A DNA stretch of 64,000 bases from Geobacillus kaustophilus (GTDB taxonomy: Bacteria > Bacillota > Bacilli > Bacillales > Anoxybacillaceae), in assembly GCF_000948285.1 (NCBI RefSeq), contig NZ_JYBP01000003.1, positions 2,294,001 to 2,358,000 on the forward strand. Direction: 5' to 3'. The notes beneath the pieces were generated by a model. It had not been told where the DNA came from and ran no database searches. It saw nothing but the letters and a program-made list of their open reading frames with translations. The position numbers were made by a program, and so were the translations under genes. This document shows positions 24,838 to 33,894 of this stretch, one piece after another (the first letter of the stretch is position 1; the number at the start of each line of letters is the position of its first letter).

Positions 24838-25038
24838 ATGGGCAATCGTCTTTTCCAGGAAGCGCGCAAAGCAGTCGCGCAGGCGAAACAAGCCGCCAGC
24901 GGCGAGACCGATATGAGCGTTGACCGCGCCATTGCCATCGCCAAAAACGCCTTGTCATCCGCGTACGCGCATTCCAACACGGCGGAAAAAGCGCAGTTGC
25001 GTCAATTTCAAGCCGAGCTTGATGAGCTCACCCAATAA
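24838..25038 (+). CDS. DUF3813-like small protein
   Basis: A 66-residue helical protein beginning MGNRLFQEARKAVAQAKQAA, with a second helix DRAIAIAKNALSSAYAHS. The pattern fits the Bacillaceae DUF3813 family. GGAGG from the preceding gene's end serves as ribosome site. A terminator follows. Function unknown. Confidence 0.7.
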   Translation: MGNRLFQEARKAVAQAKQAASGETDMSVDRAIAIAKNALSSAYAHSNTAEKAQLRQFQAELDELTQ

Positions 25039-25039
25039 C

Positions 25040-25067
25040 GGCTGCGGGCTTTCCGCAGCCATTTTCT
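25040..25067 (+). terminator. Terminator after the DUF3813-like gene
   Basis: GGCTGCGG pairs with CCGCAGCC around a 5-base loop, then ATTTTCTT. Confidence 0.85.
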
Positions 25068-25158
25068 TCCCTAGGGCCGCCATTCCCATTGTGTTTTACT
25101 GTCAAAAACGCTACACTAAACATATGAATCGTGATTCATCACTAAGGGGGATTTCCAT

Positions 25159-26022
25159 ATGCCCATCCAAATCATCACCGACAGCGGAGCAGATTTGCCG
25201 CAATCGTACATCCGCGAGCACCACATCGCCTTTTTGCCGCTTGTCGTCCATTGGAACGGCCAAGATTACGAAGACGGCGTGACGATCGAGCCGAAGCGAG
25301 TGTATGACGCCATGCGCGGCGGAGATGTCGTCAGAACCGCGCAGCCAAGCCCCATGGCGATGAAAGAGCTGTTTTTGCCATACGCCAAAGAAAATCGGCC
25401 ATGTTTGTATATCGCCTTTTCCTCAAAATTATCCGGTACATACCAAACGGCGATGGCCGTCCGCAGCGAACTGCTCGACGAATATCCAGACTTCCAGCTG
25501 ACGATCATCGATTCAAAATGCGCCTCGCTCGGCCAAGGGCTCACTGTCATGAAAGCGGTCGAGCTGGCGGAGCGAAACACACCGTACAACTTGCTTTGCG
25601 AAACGATCGAAGCGTATTGCCGCCATATGGAGCACATTTTCACCGTCGACAACTTGGACTACCTCGCGCGCGGCGGACGCATCAGCAAAGCCGCCGCAGC
25701 GTTCGGCGGACTGCTCAACATCAAACCGCTTCTCTACGTCGAAGATGGCGCCCTTGTCCCGCTTGAGAAGCTGCGCGGGCGAAAAAAAGTGTTGAAACGC
25801 ATGGTCGAACTGATGGGCGAGCGCGGCGACGATCTGCCAAAGCAAATGATCGGCATCAGCCACGCGGATGATGAAGAAACCGCGCTCGAACTGAAGCGAA
25901 TGATCGAGGAAACGCACGGCTGCACGCGCTTTTTCCTCTCCGACATCGGCAGCGCCATCGGCGCCCACGCCGGTCCGGGGACGATTGCCCTCTTTTTTCT
26001 GAACAAGTATATTGAAATATGA
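25159..26022 (+). CDS. DegV-family fatty-acid-binding protein
   Basis: A 287-residue DegV protein, part of the bacterial fatty acid kinase system that carries acyl chains to phospholipid synthesis. Visible family marks are [10 protein letters not shown] at the N-terminus, [15 protein letters not shown], the central [13 protein letters not shown], and GPGTIALFF near the end. The B. subtilis gene near yitU is the DegV protein YitS, so synteny agrees. ATG 25159 follows AAGGGGG. Confidence 0.88.
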   Translation: MPIQIITDSGADLPQSYIREHHIAFLPLVVHWNGQDYEDGVTIEPKRVYDAMRGGDVVRTAQPSPMAMKELFLPYAKENRPCLYIAFSSKLSGTYQTAMAVRSELLDEYPDFQLTIIDSKCASLGQGLTVMKAVELAERNTPYNLLCETIEAYCRHMEHIFTVDNLDYLARGGRISKAAAAFGGLLNIKPLLYVEDGALVPLEKLRGRKKVLKRMVELMGERGDDLPKQMIGISHADDEETALELKRMIEETHGCTRFFLSDIGSAIGAHAGPGTIALFFLNKYIEI

Positions 26023-26047
26023 CATCTTTCCCGCCGAACGAAACAAA

Positions 26048-26070
26048 GGCGCCTGCACAGCACAGGCGCC
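26048..26070. terminator. GC hairpin after degV
   Basis: GGCGCCTG pairs with CAGGCGCC, 25 bases past the stop, without a T-run. Confidence 0.5.
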
Positions 26071-26100
26071 CGTCCTCATCACCGAAGCTGATCAAGAAGG

Positions 26101-26330
26101 TTTTGACACTCCACACGCCTAAAGGGCGTGGGATTCTTGGGTCGTTCGCGTCCTCATCCATTTCTGGTTCAGACAACGCCCAAGTTCAGGGGTGTGTCAT
26201 CACCCCGTCCCATCGGGTTAAGTTGTACCCCAATGGGCGGCGCACCTGTGACCCGTGCGCTAGGTTGGGCGGCGAAGCCCCGAAATCGCTTTGGCGATGT
26301 TGATCGCTCCATTCAAGTCGGCGTGGATGG
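26101..26330 (-). ncRNA. Candidate omega RNA (TnpB guide RNA)
   Basis: In IS200/IS605 elements the guide RNA overlaps the 3' end of tnpB and runs to the right end, the guide being the flanking sequence. Here about 160 non-coding bases follow the tnpB stop and end in the hairpin at 26114-26130. The position fits; the fold was not computed, and the 5' boundary is a guess. Confidence 0.45.
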
Positions 26331-27321
26331 TGTATCCGCACTTTTGGCATCGGAAGTGGATGCCGTTTCGGTTCGCTTTCTCCCGATGCCCGCATCGGCA
26401 TGTTTGACTGGTGTAGGTCGGATTCACCCACTCGACCCGAATGCCCGCCATTTCGGCTTTGTAGGCAATCATCGTTTGCAGTTGATGGAACGCCCATGAA
26501 TGAAGACTTCGTCCCGCTTCTTTGGCCGAAGCGGCTCGTTTCCGAATCCCCGCCAAATCTTCCATCCGAATCACGCCAACACCGTTGGCAAGGGCAAAAC
26601 GGACGATTGGACGGCTGATTTTATGGTTCATATCCTTCATCCAGCGGGACTCTTTATCGCCGATTTTGCGAATCATATGAAGCTTCTTCGCTTGGCCCAA
26701 CGTTCGCCGCAAAGCCGCATATCGCCGGCGCACAAAGGCGCATTGGCTCCCTTTGAAAAACCACGATTTCGTTCCCACGCTGGCAACGGCGATATAGCGA
26801 AGCCCAACGTCAACCCCCATCGCCTTTGTTTCGTGCCGCGGCTTGACTTCAAATGCGACCGCGATCGCCAAGAACCATTTCTTTCGCTTTTTGTAGAGCT
26901 TGGCCGCCCCTTGTTTGGCGGTTCCATGGATCAGCCGATCCAGCCATGCCTCTTGATAGGGGCGCGTGACGACAGGCACGCCAATTCGCTTCTCCAGTGT
27001 GGGGAAGGAAACCGTGTAGAACGCTCCTTTCTTTTCCACCTTTATGTTTTGATTGTTAAAGCAACACCAAAATGTTCGGAACTTCTTTGCCTTTTGTTTT
27101 TTCTTTTGGGACTTCACTTCTCGAATCGTTTGATTCACGACAGCGGAAGGAAACCGCTGCGACGAAAACTCTTGAAACAGTTTGCTCGTCGCTTGATTCA
27201 GCTTGGGATGATTCAACAGCCAATTCGCAAATTCTGTGTTCCATTCTGTCATTCGCTCGTACATTTCCTGCTTGGCTTTCGTTGGGTTGTGCAGTTCTAG
27301 CCTGAGTGTGATCGTGGGCAT
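26260..27321 (-). CDS. tnpB: TnpB RNA-guided endonuclease
   Basis: A 353-residue TnpB. The RuvC-like active site is intact: MGVDVGLRYIAVAS (Asp, near residue 170), VIRMEDLAG (Glu) and HADLNGAINIA (Asp). The zinc finger is CRCGHREKANRNGIHFRCQK with CxxC pairs. ATG 27321 has AAAGGGGGTG upstream; reading further to 27354 lacks support. TnpB proteins cut DNA under guidance of an RNA made from the element's right end, helping the element persist. All catalytic residues suggest it is active. Confidence 0.92.
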   Translation of the reverse strand: MPTITLRLELHNPTKAKQEMYERMTEWNTEFANWLLNHPKLNQATSKLFQEFSSQRFPSAVVNQTIREVKSQKKKQKAKKFRTFWCCFNNQNIKVEKKGAFYTVSFPTLEKRIGVPVVTRPYQEAWLDRLIHGTAKQGAAKLYKKRKKWFLAIAVAFEVKPRHETKAMGVDVGLRYIAVASVGTKSWFFKGSQCAFVRRRYAALRRTLGQAKKLHMIRKIGDKESRWMKDMNHKISRPIVRFALANGVGVIRMEDLAGIRKRAASAKEAGRSLHSWAFHQLQTMIAYKAEMAGIRVEWVNPTYTSQTCRCGHREKANRNGIHFRCQKCGYTIHADLNGAINIAKAISGLRRPT

Positions 27322-27534
27322 GGATTCACCCCCTTTTCTTTTGCGATTCCACATCGCGTTCAGTTGTTTTCGTTCTTCGATATTCTTGTCCCATATATGA
27401 ATTATATCCGTTTAACGATTATACTGCGACACTTAAAGATAAAAATGGTTGCTCTAAGCAATCCGATTAAGGATTGCCGAGCAACGCCGTCTTTCATCCC
27501 ACGATTGAAACCGTGGGCTTCAGACGTTTTTTTC

Positions 27535-27760
27535 TGTAATCCTTCCATTTTCGTCGACTGCACCGCTTCCTTCAGCATGATCGGTGTGAGCAGGAATCGA
27601 GGATGCAGCTTTGAATGCCGAAGCATCGTTTGGTACTCAACCATCGTCTTATTCGCTTCGATCAACTCACGAAGAAAACGCATTTGATTCACTACATCTT
27701 CACCAAGCGGAAGCTTGAAGGGGACAAACAGTTTTCGCTTCCTTTTTCATTCCCCTTTAC
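27535..27760 (-). pseudogene. N-terminal fragment of a Fic-family protein, cut by the tnpB element
   Basis: The minus strand encodes FVPFKLPLGEDVVNQMRFLR, then RHSKLHPRFLLTPIMLKEAV and QSTKMEG, the Fic N-terminal domain with its conserved KEAVxSxKIEG motif. Right after MEG the IS sequence begins. Upstream an in-frame TGA and an out-of-frame ATG behind AAAGGGG suggest a second lesion, a frameshift at the start. The catalytic half is gone, so the protein is dead. Confidence 0.7.
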
Positions 27761-27942
27761 ACACATTGTTAACGATCCATATTCATCATGTTACAAACAT
27801 TGATCATACTCTGAAGCGCACCATTGGTTAAGAAAAATTCTCATGTCGCCCTTCCACAAACTACCTCCACCCATTTCGATATATTTCATTTCCATTTGCC
27901 ACATACTAATGATGCACGATCGGAATTAAGGGAGGGCGACCC
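27761..27942. other. AT-rich intergenic stretch
   Basis: No coding frame with a ribosome site; only the promoter region of the small gene at 27943 is expected here. Confidence 0.4.
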
Positions 27943-28074
27943 ATGCCAAACACAAGCGACAACGACAAAAAAGCGCGCGACAACCAAGCGAAGCGCCATG
28001 AGAAAAACATGATGCGCGAGAAAAACCGCGAAGCGGGGAAATTCGCGTATTCGAAGAAGACGGATCATTTATGA
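27943..28074 (+). CDS. DUF3941-like 43-residue protein
   Basis: Reads MPNTSDNDKKARDNQAKRHE and ends KFAYSKKTDHL, matching the pattern of the short, very charged DUF3941 proteins of Bacillaceae. ATG 27943 follows GGGAGGG, and a terminator follows directly. Function unknown. Confidence 0.7.
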   Translation: MPNTSDNDKKARDNQAKRHEKNMMREKNREAGKFAYSKKTDHL

Positions 28075-28085
28075 TTGGCGTAATG

Positions 28086-28112
28086 AAAGGCGGCTGAATA
28101 ACCGCCTTTTTT
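28086..28112 (+). terminator. Terminator after the DUF3941-like gene
   Basis: AAAGGCGG pairs with CCGCCTTT around an 8-base loop and runs into a T-stretch. Confidence 0.9.
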
Positions 28113-28263
28113 GCTTTGTCTTTCTCCATTTCAGCATGATGTCATATACCATCCACTTCCAACCAAAAAGACGAAACGAACCTTCTTGTCCCCTTGCTTA
28201 TTGTTGCCTTCCCACCCACCATTTCCTATAATGAAAGTACATCACACGCCCGGGAGGTTGCTT

Positions 28264-28755
28264 ATGTCGAAAGAAAGTTCGTTTGACATCGTTTCAAAAG
28301 TCGATTTGTCGGAAGTGGCGAACGCAATCAACATCGCCATGAAAGAAATTAAAACACGCTATGATTTCAAAGGAAGCAAAAGCGATATTTCGCTGGAGAA
28401 AGACGAGCTCGTTCTCATCTCGGACGACGAGTTTAAGCTTGAGCAGCTGAAAGACGTGCTCATCGGCAAGTTGATTAAGCGCGGGGTGGCGACGAAAAAC
28501 ATCCAATACGGCAAGATCGAGCCGGCTGCAGGCGGCACGGTGCGCCAGCGCGCCAAGCTTGTCCAAGGGATCGATAAAGAGAACGCGAAAAAAATCAACA
28601 CGATCATCAAAAACACCGGCCTAAAAGTGAAAAGCCAAGTGCAAGACGACCAAATCCGAGTCAGCGGCAAAAGCAAAGACGACTTGCAAAAGGTGATCGC
28701 CGCCATTCGCGAAGCCGATTTGCCGATTGACGTGCAGTTTGTGAACTACCGTTGA
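28264..28755 (+). CDS. yajQ: YajQ-family nucleotide-binding protein
   Basis: A 163-residue protein with the whole YajQ pattern: [20 protein letters not shown] at the start, [33 protein letters not shown] and a final [10 protein letters not shown]. Family members bind nucleotides or RNA, and some bind cyclic-di-GMP. ATG 28264 follows GGGAGG; TATAAT near 28228 is a plausible -10. Single-gene unit. Confidence 0.95.
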   Translation: MSKESSFDIVSKVDLSEVANAINIAMKEIKTRYDFKGSKSDISLEKDELVLISDDEFKLEQLKDVLIGKLIKRGVATKNIQYGKIEPAAGGTVRQRAKLVQGIDKENAKKINTIIKNTGLKVKSQVQDDQIRVSGKSKDDLQKVIAAIREADLPIDVQFVNYR

Positions 28756-29137
28756 ACACTCCCTGATTTGCCCTAGCGTTTAAAGACAAGATATTGGAAA
28801 GACGCTGATTTCCCCACTTACTGTGCGAATCGCTTAGAAGTGGGGAATCTTCTTTCACTGCCTAGAAGCTTGGTGATTTCATTGATAATGGGGCGCGAAA
28901 AGCATTTCTCTCAGATGGTGTTGCAAAAACGAGGGTAAAAACTCGAAGTGACACATAAGGATGCAACACAACACATGGAGCCCATAGCGATGGAATCCAT
29001 ACCATCGTAGCTATTCGAGTCCGTAGTTTTTCAAATTTTTGAAGGTGACGCATAGATGAAAGCCGCCGAAAAACCGACGCCTCGGCATTTCGACGGCTCC
29101 CCGCTTGCCCATTGGATGGAGTTCCATTCTTATGTTG
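28756..29137. other. Gene-less stretch between yajQ and the Rpn gene
   Basis: Contains the hairpin at 28810-28847. A short repeat, GTGTTGC with GCAACAC, brackets about 40 bases near 28920. No believable gene is seen on either strand. Confidence 0.5.
28810..28847 (+). terminator. Hairpin after yajQ
   Basis: TTCCCCACTT at 28810-28819 pairs with AAGTGGGGAA at 28838-28847; TCTTCTTT follows. Probably the yajQ terminator, though the loop is 18 bases. Confidence 0.55.
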
Positions 29138-30028
29138 TCACTTTTTCAGCCTCTCTATTTTCTCGATCGGCAATCCTGTCAGCTCATGAATCGTTTCTAC
29201 ATTATACCCTTTGGCCAGCATTCTCTTCGCAATGTCCATTTTCCCTTCCTCAATTCCTTTTTTGCGTCCTTGTTCCATTCCCTGTTTTATTCCTTGCTTT
29301 ATTCCCCGTTGTTCATACGAGATGATGAGCTCCATCACTTGTTTCGCTTCCTTCGTCTCCATTTGGCTCACCTCGTTTCGCAGTTGGATTTCCTCTTGTT
29401 CGGACAGCGTCAAATACGTTTCAAAAAATCCGAACAACAGCCGCTGCCTCGCCTCGTCAAGCTCAAGGCGGACAAGCATGCGCAAAAACTCTTTTTTCAC
29501 TTCAATCCTTTCGTCTTCATTATACCCCATTTTGCTTAACAAGGCGGCGGCAACCGGATTGTCTTGGCGGATGTACTCGCGCCACGGCAGTTTGCGCAAT
29601 TCCACCGTGAGAAAACGAAAATCGAGAACCGTCAGAAACGGAAACCGGATGATCAATGAGGAAGGTTCATCATGGTGTTCGTCATAGCTGAAGATGGCGA
29701 TCGGAAGAATGCGGCGGCGGTATTTTTGAAACAAGCGGCTGAAATAGATGAACATTCGTTCAGAAAACGTTGATTGCGTATAGCTTTGGTGTTCCACGTG
29801 GACGATGATCAGTCCATCTTCCCCTTTCAGCTTCGTCTCGAACAATAAATCGACACGGTGCTTCTCCCCGACGATGACGTCGGTAAAGACTTCTTCCGAG
29901 AGAAAGGAAAGATGGTGGAAGTCAACCTGCTCGTAAACTTTCGGAAAGAAGAGAAGCAAAAAATCTTCAAAAAACGTCGACAACAACTCTTTGAACAACC
30001 GGTCATGGTCCGTTCGTTGTTCGGCCAC
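29138..30028 (-). CDS. Rpn-family (PD-(D/E)XK) recombination-promoting nuclease/putative transposase
   Basis: A 296-residue protein with the Rpn/PDDEXK pattern: DHDRLFKELLSTFFEDFLLLFFP at the N-terminus, the metal-binding Asp in KHRVDLLFETK and the ExQ-like end of the core in LIIVHVEHQSY. A coiled-coil-prone glycine-rich stretch (GIKQGIKQGMEQGRKKG) and a small helical tail follow. GTG 30028 has AAGGAGGG at ideal spacing. Related proteins promote recombination in E. coli. A stand-alone gene for a similar tail lies at 11778. Confidence 0.85.
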   Translation of the reverse strand: MAEQRTDHDRLFKELLSTFFEDFLLLFFPKVYEQVDFHHLSFLSEEVFTDVIVGEKHRVDLLFETKLKGEDGLIIVHVEHQSYTQSTFSERMFIYFSRLFQKYRRRILPIAIFSYDEHHDEPSSLIIRFPFLTVLDFRFLTVELRKLPWREYIRQDNPVAAALLSKMGYNEDERIEVKKEFLRMLVRLELDEARQRLLFGFFETYLTLSEQEEIQLRNEVSQMETKEAKQVMELIISYEQRGIKQGIKQGMEQGRKKGIEEGKMDIAKRMLAKGYNVETIHELTGLPIEKIERLKK

Positions 30029-30405
30029 GTTTTCCCTCCTTACCAGCTGGATTTCACCGTATCCTATTCGCTCTTTCCCAAACAAAATCCTTCTTCTTTC
30101 TTTGCTTTTTTCTTCCTTCTCATGCGCTCCTTCCTATGAATCACCGAGCACGATCCGTTCCCGAACACCTTCCTTTATAAATCGAGCAGGAGGGGGCGGC
30201 TATCCCCCCGTCCCCTTACACCACCTAGCATGCGGGCCCGCACTAGGCGATTCGTCAACCTTGACGGAGTTCGATATATAGAATAATATTACAGAAACTT
30301 GGATCCACCAAAGAAATTTTTTGCATGACCTTGGAACTCCTTTGGTCAAATCCCCCAAAAAACTCCTAACAAAATGCTTCCTTCCAAGGGAACCGCCCCT
30401 TCCAC
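30029..30405. other. Gene-less stretch with a group II intron-like remnant
   Basis: No gene is seen. The minus strand of about 30170-30270 contains GTGCGGGCCCGCA, GGTGGTGT, a GC-rich hairpin and CTCCTGCTCGAT, a string I associate with the conserved domain near the reverse transcriptase ORF of bacterial group II introns. No reverse transcriptase is present, so this could only be a relic. Confidence 0.3.
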
Positions 30406-31914
30406 TTAAACAGGCAAACCGGCATCAGACGCCGGCCGCCCGATGAGCACACCGACAACAATGATCACAAGCGACGCACCGACAATCGGTCCCACAAGAC
30501 GCATCGCCTCTCCTTCCCCTCCCGAACGGCCAATGGTGGCCGCAACTAAGGCGAGCCGCGCTGGTGAGGCCATCGTCATGTACGCCGCGGCGACGTTTTG
30601 CGCCGCGGCGTACCAAATGGTGGGTTCATGCAATTGCTCGGCCATCGCCCGCTGAAATGGGGAAAACATGGCGTTCGCCGCGCTGTTGCTTCCGCTCACC
30701 CAGCCACCAAGCGCGCCGACGAACGGCGACACGGCAAGAAACGCCGCCCCCGCCCAAACGGCGGCTTGTGCGGCCATCACGCCCGTCATTCCTGCCCCGT
30801 CCATCACCGATGACATGGCGATAAAGCCGATTGTCGCCATGGCGGCGGGAAACACTTGTTTCAACGTCTTCTTGATGCAAGCCATCCCCTCAGTCATGCG
30901 AAGGCGATACAGTTTAAGCGCAACGACGGCGGCGAGGCACAACGCAAACCCAGGGCTGTACAAAAGCTCGAGGCGGAAGCCATAAGCCGGCCACTGCCAA
31001 ACGCCAACCGTGGTGGCGATATGCCGGATCGAGGGGAAAAAGTGGGTGACAAAAATATAGCCAACCAGCACAACATACGGCCATAACGCTTTTCCGAGCG
31101 GCTGCCGTCCTTCCCCTTCATTCGTCCCGCGTCTGCCAAGGAGCGCTTGGCACTTCCAGTATCCGACAAGCAACAGCGCCGCCGCCCCACCTGCTGCTGC
31201 CCCGGCCAGTTCGACCGATACATAGACGCTGACCGCCCATGTGACCGATGCCAAGCTGACAAACACGATCAAGATGCCATCAAGATGCAGGCGAACCGCC
31301 CGCCACCCTTCGCTGATCACAACGACCACGAAGGTGTAAAGCAAATAAAGCGGGATATGCAGCCATGGGCTGTATTCGCCAAGCTCATGAAGCGGAACGC
31401 CCGACAGTTCGGCATTAATGACCGTGCCGATGGCGAGCGCTCCCCACGGGACGGCTGATTGGGTCAACAGCGCTATGTCATCGCCTTGCGTGCTGGAAAT
31501 CCAAGCGCCGCATACAACGGGGCGACGATGACGACGGCCAGTCCAAAGCCGCTGACCGCCTCCAAAAATGGGCCTAACGCCGCCGACAACAACAGCGCCT
31601 GCTCCGACCTCGTCCGACCGGAGCGGGAAATCCAAGTGGAAAGCGCCCCGATCGCTCCCCCCCGCTTCCAACACATGGTGCAAGAGCAGCCCAAACACAA
31701 GGACATAGACGACAACCAGCGCCAACAGCACGCCGTGCACGGTAAAATGCATGACCTCACTGACCGAAGCATGAAACAGAAACAGCGACAGCCCTGCCGC
31801 CAGCGCATAACAGCCGAGCGCCGCCTTCATCGCCGGCATCTTTCGCCATCCGATCGCGGCCAATGCCCATAAAAGCGGCAGCGCAGCCAACAGCCAGCAG
31901 ATCGTGTCTCCCAC
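30406..31914 (-). pseudogene. lctP: L-lactate permease LctP with two compensating frameshifts
   Basis: The 502-residue frame begins and ends as a lactate permease (about twelve spans; LLTQSAVPWGALAIGT, GWVSGSNSAANAMF). Between about 31663 and 31476 the open frame is scrambled, while the minus-strand frame next to it reads the correct family sequence GGAIGALSTWISRSGRTRSE and SGFGLAVVIVAPLYAALGFP. An extra G in a 7-G run (31657-31663) and one base lost near 31474-31478 explain it. About 60 residues of a conserved membrane region are therefore wrong. True mutation or sequencing error cannot be told apart. Confidence 0.75.
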
Positions 31915-32046
31915 TTTTTTCTCCTCTCCCCCTCCACCTATCTATCCACTATAGTGTATATGAATATCTTATTTTTCTACTAAAGGGTATTTCAAGACAA
32001 AAAATTCCACGATCGTGTACAATATAGCATAAGAAGGAACACGATC

Positions 32047-32601
32047 ATGAACTTTGCTCACAATGTACGCGCTGTCCGAAAACAAAAAAGGCTGACGCTG
32101 CAGGCGCTATCAGAGCGGTGCGGCATCAGCTGATCGATGCTGTCGCAAATCGAACGCGGCGAAAAAAACCCGACGATCCAAGTCGCCTGCCAAATCGCCG
32201 CCGGATTGGGGGTGACACTATCCGAACTTCTTGGCGAACATGAACCGAAGGAAATCATCATGATCAAAAAAGAGGAGCGGTACGTGTACCGCGATGAGCA
32301 GAGCGGCTTTGAGCGCCATCTTCTTTCCCCCGTTTTTCCGGGGCAGCCGATCGAATTCATTTTGAACATCATCCCTCCCGGCCAACAATCGGGGGTGTTT
32401 CCGCCCCATCCGAAAGGAACAAAAGAGTATATTGCCGTCGCCAGCGGAACATTGCGCGTCGTGCTGGGGGAGCGTCACTATGATTTGCACGAGGGGGACT
32501 CTCTTTATTACGACGCCGCCTGCGAACATCAATTTATCAACACGGGCAAAGAAGAGTGCCGCTATTATCTGATTATTCACTCGCCCGCTTCGAAAACATG
32601 A
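32047..32601 (+). pseudogene. XRE-cupin regulator with an in-frame stop in the helix-turn-helix
   Basis: From ATG 32047 the frame reads MNFAHNVRAVRKQKRLTLQA, LSERCGIS, then TGA at 32131-32133, then SMLSQIERGEKNPTIQVA and a complete cupin domain (PHPKGTKEYIAVASGTLRVV) to 32601. The stop falls inside the DNA-binding domain. Restart at ATG 32137 would give a 154-residue protein lacking half of the domain. It is divergent from lctP, which is also damaged, so a lactate-uptake locus may be decaying. Confidence 0.75.
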
Positions 32602-32717
32602 CTCGGAATCATGTCCGCCCAAAGCGTTGCTTTTTTGGTTTGTGCCGTCACATGGCAAGAAATCACAGCATCGACGGCGAATAAAAGAGATGACATTTCT
32701 TTGACGGAGGTGTGTGA

Positions 32718-33221
32718 ATGAACATCGGCCAAGAATATTTGCGAGTGGTGCGCGCACGCTTTCTCGACATGAAAAAGACCGCCGAACGGGCTATGGATCA
32801 ATGTTCGGAGGAACAGCTGTTCCATTGCTTTAACGAAGAAGCAAACAGCATTGCCATCATTGTCAAACATATGAGCGGAAATATGGTGTCGCGCTGGACG
32901 GACTTTTTTTCGTCGGATGGGGAAAAACCGGACCGAAACCGCGATGATGAGTTTATCAACGACTTCCATACGCGCGAAGAAGTCATGGCTTGTTGGGAAA
33001 AAGGGTGGTCTGCTTTCTTTCAGACGCTGAACGAACTGCAAGAAACAGATTTGTTGCGGACGGTCACGATCCGGGGCGAACCCCATTCCGTCATCGAAGC
33101 AATTGAACGGCAAATGTACCATTATTCGTATCATATCGGACAAATCGTCTATATCGCCAAGCAGCTGAATGCAAACAACTGGAAAACACTAACCATACCA
33201 CGAAATCGAAAAACAACATAG
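32718..33221 (+). CDS. DinB-like DUF1572 family protein
   Basis: A 167-residue four-helix-bundle protein. Metal-binding-type histidines occur in IAIIVKHMSGNM and in YHYSYHIGQIVYIAKQL, the pattern of DUF1572/DinB-like Bacillaceae proteins. ATG 32718 follows GGAGG. Relatives include thiol-transfer enzymes, but a role here is unknown. Confidence 0.8.
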   Translation: MNIGQEYLRVVRARFLDMKKTAERAMDQCSEEQLFHCFNEEANSIAIIVKHMSGNMVSRWTDFFSSDGEKPDRNRDDEFINDFHTREEVMACWEKGWSAFFQTLNELQETDLLRTVTIRGEPHSVIEAIERQMYHYSYHIGQIVYIAKQLNANNWKTLTIPRNRKTT

Positions 33222-33352
33222 GCCGTTCCTTATTCGAATCATCATGAAAACGTCATCCGCCTATTGGAACCGTCAACCGATAGATAAAGGTGGATGACTT
33301 CTTTTTGTTGCTTGCTGTTCCTTCACAATCATACCACTTATCGGGATCATGG

Positions 33353-33670
33353 TCAGCGCCGTGAAAGTTTCACAATGCCGACCAACAAACAAACCATCCC
33401 CACTCCCCACGCCAGCCCCGCCTTGCCGAGAAGAAAGGAGATTTCTTCTGATGCCTGTGTATGGGTAAGATCAAAGGAAATCGCCTTCAGCGCAAATGAA
33501 ACAGCCAGAGACAGCAACAAGAAATGGGCCAATATCCACAGAAACGCCCCCCTCTCGCGATTCCTTCGCCAAAGAAAAACGATTGTCGCAACCGCGATCA
33601 ACATGACAACCGAAAAGCCGCCGATGAGCATATCCATCACATTTTCTTCCATAGGCAAATGCTTGGGCAA
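33353..33670 (-). CDS. Hypothetical three-span membrane protein
   Basis: About 105 residues from TTG 33670 (GGAAGGAACG upstream), or 99 from ATG 33652. Three hydrophobic segments: MLIGGFSVVMLIAVATIVFL, AFLWILAHFLLLSLAVSFAL and LAWGVGMVCLLVGIV. No family recognised. Confidence 0.55.
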   Translation of the reverse strand: MPKHLPMEENVMDMLIGGFSVVMLIAVATIVFLWRRNRERGAFLWILAHFLLLSLAVSFALKAISFDLTHTQASEEISFLLGKAGLAWGVGMVCLLVGIVKLSRR

Positions 33671-33759
33671 CGTTCCTTCCCACTCCCCTCTTTTTTATAA
33701 CATCATGTCTTTCTATTCTTCTTCCCTGCGTTCGATCCCTTCTTTATTTATGAAAAGGT

Positions 33760-33810
33760 AAAAACGCCGCCACATGGCCTTTTTCATCCCCGGAGGCTAG
33801 GGAAGCGGCG
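33760..33810 (-). terminator. Probable terminator of the pot operon
   Basis: On the minus strand CGCCGC pairs with GCGGCG across a loop of about 34 bases, followed by five T residues. Confidence 0.55.
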
Positions 33811-33894
33811 CAACCCTTTCCTCCAATCAAAAGCAGGCGCCCATCCCTATAAAGGGAGACGACGCCCACTTCGGCGGTGATCCAATGGATTTGT

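Larger units (their letters stand above)
26101..27530 (-). mobile_element. IS200/IS605-group element carrying only tnpB (IS1341 type)
   Basis: The element is read on the minus strand: left-end hairpin CCCACG/CGTGGG at 27499-27518, tnpB at 27321-26260, and right-end hairpin CACGCC/GGCGTG at 26114-26130 followed by GGAGTGTCAA. No tnpA is present, so it depends on transposase in trans. It joins a truncated fic gene on its left-end side. Exact ends are approximate. Confidence 0.7.

Noticed and set aside
19313-27760. The two Fic fragments as halves of one gene separated by rearrangement
   Set aside because: They are in opposite orientation and their domain types do not match (Fic_N-type N-terminus versus a C-terminus of a different Fic subgroup).
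32131-32133. TGA as selenocysteine in the XRE-cupin regulator
   Set aside because: No selenocysteine insertion hairpin or selenoprotein logic for a DNA-binding helix. A nonsense mutation or read error is simpler.
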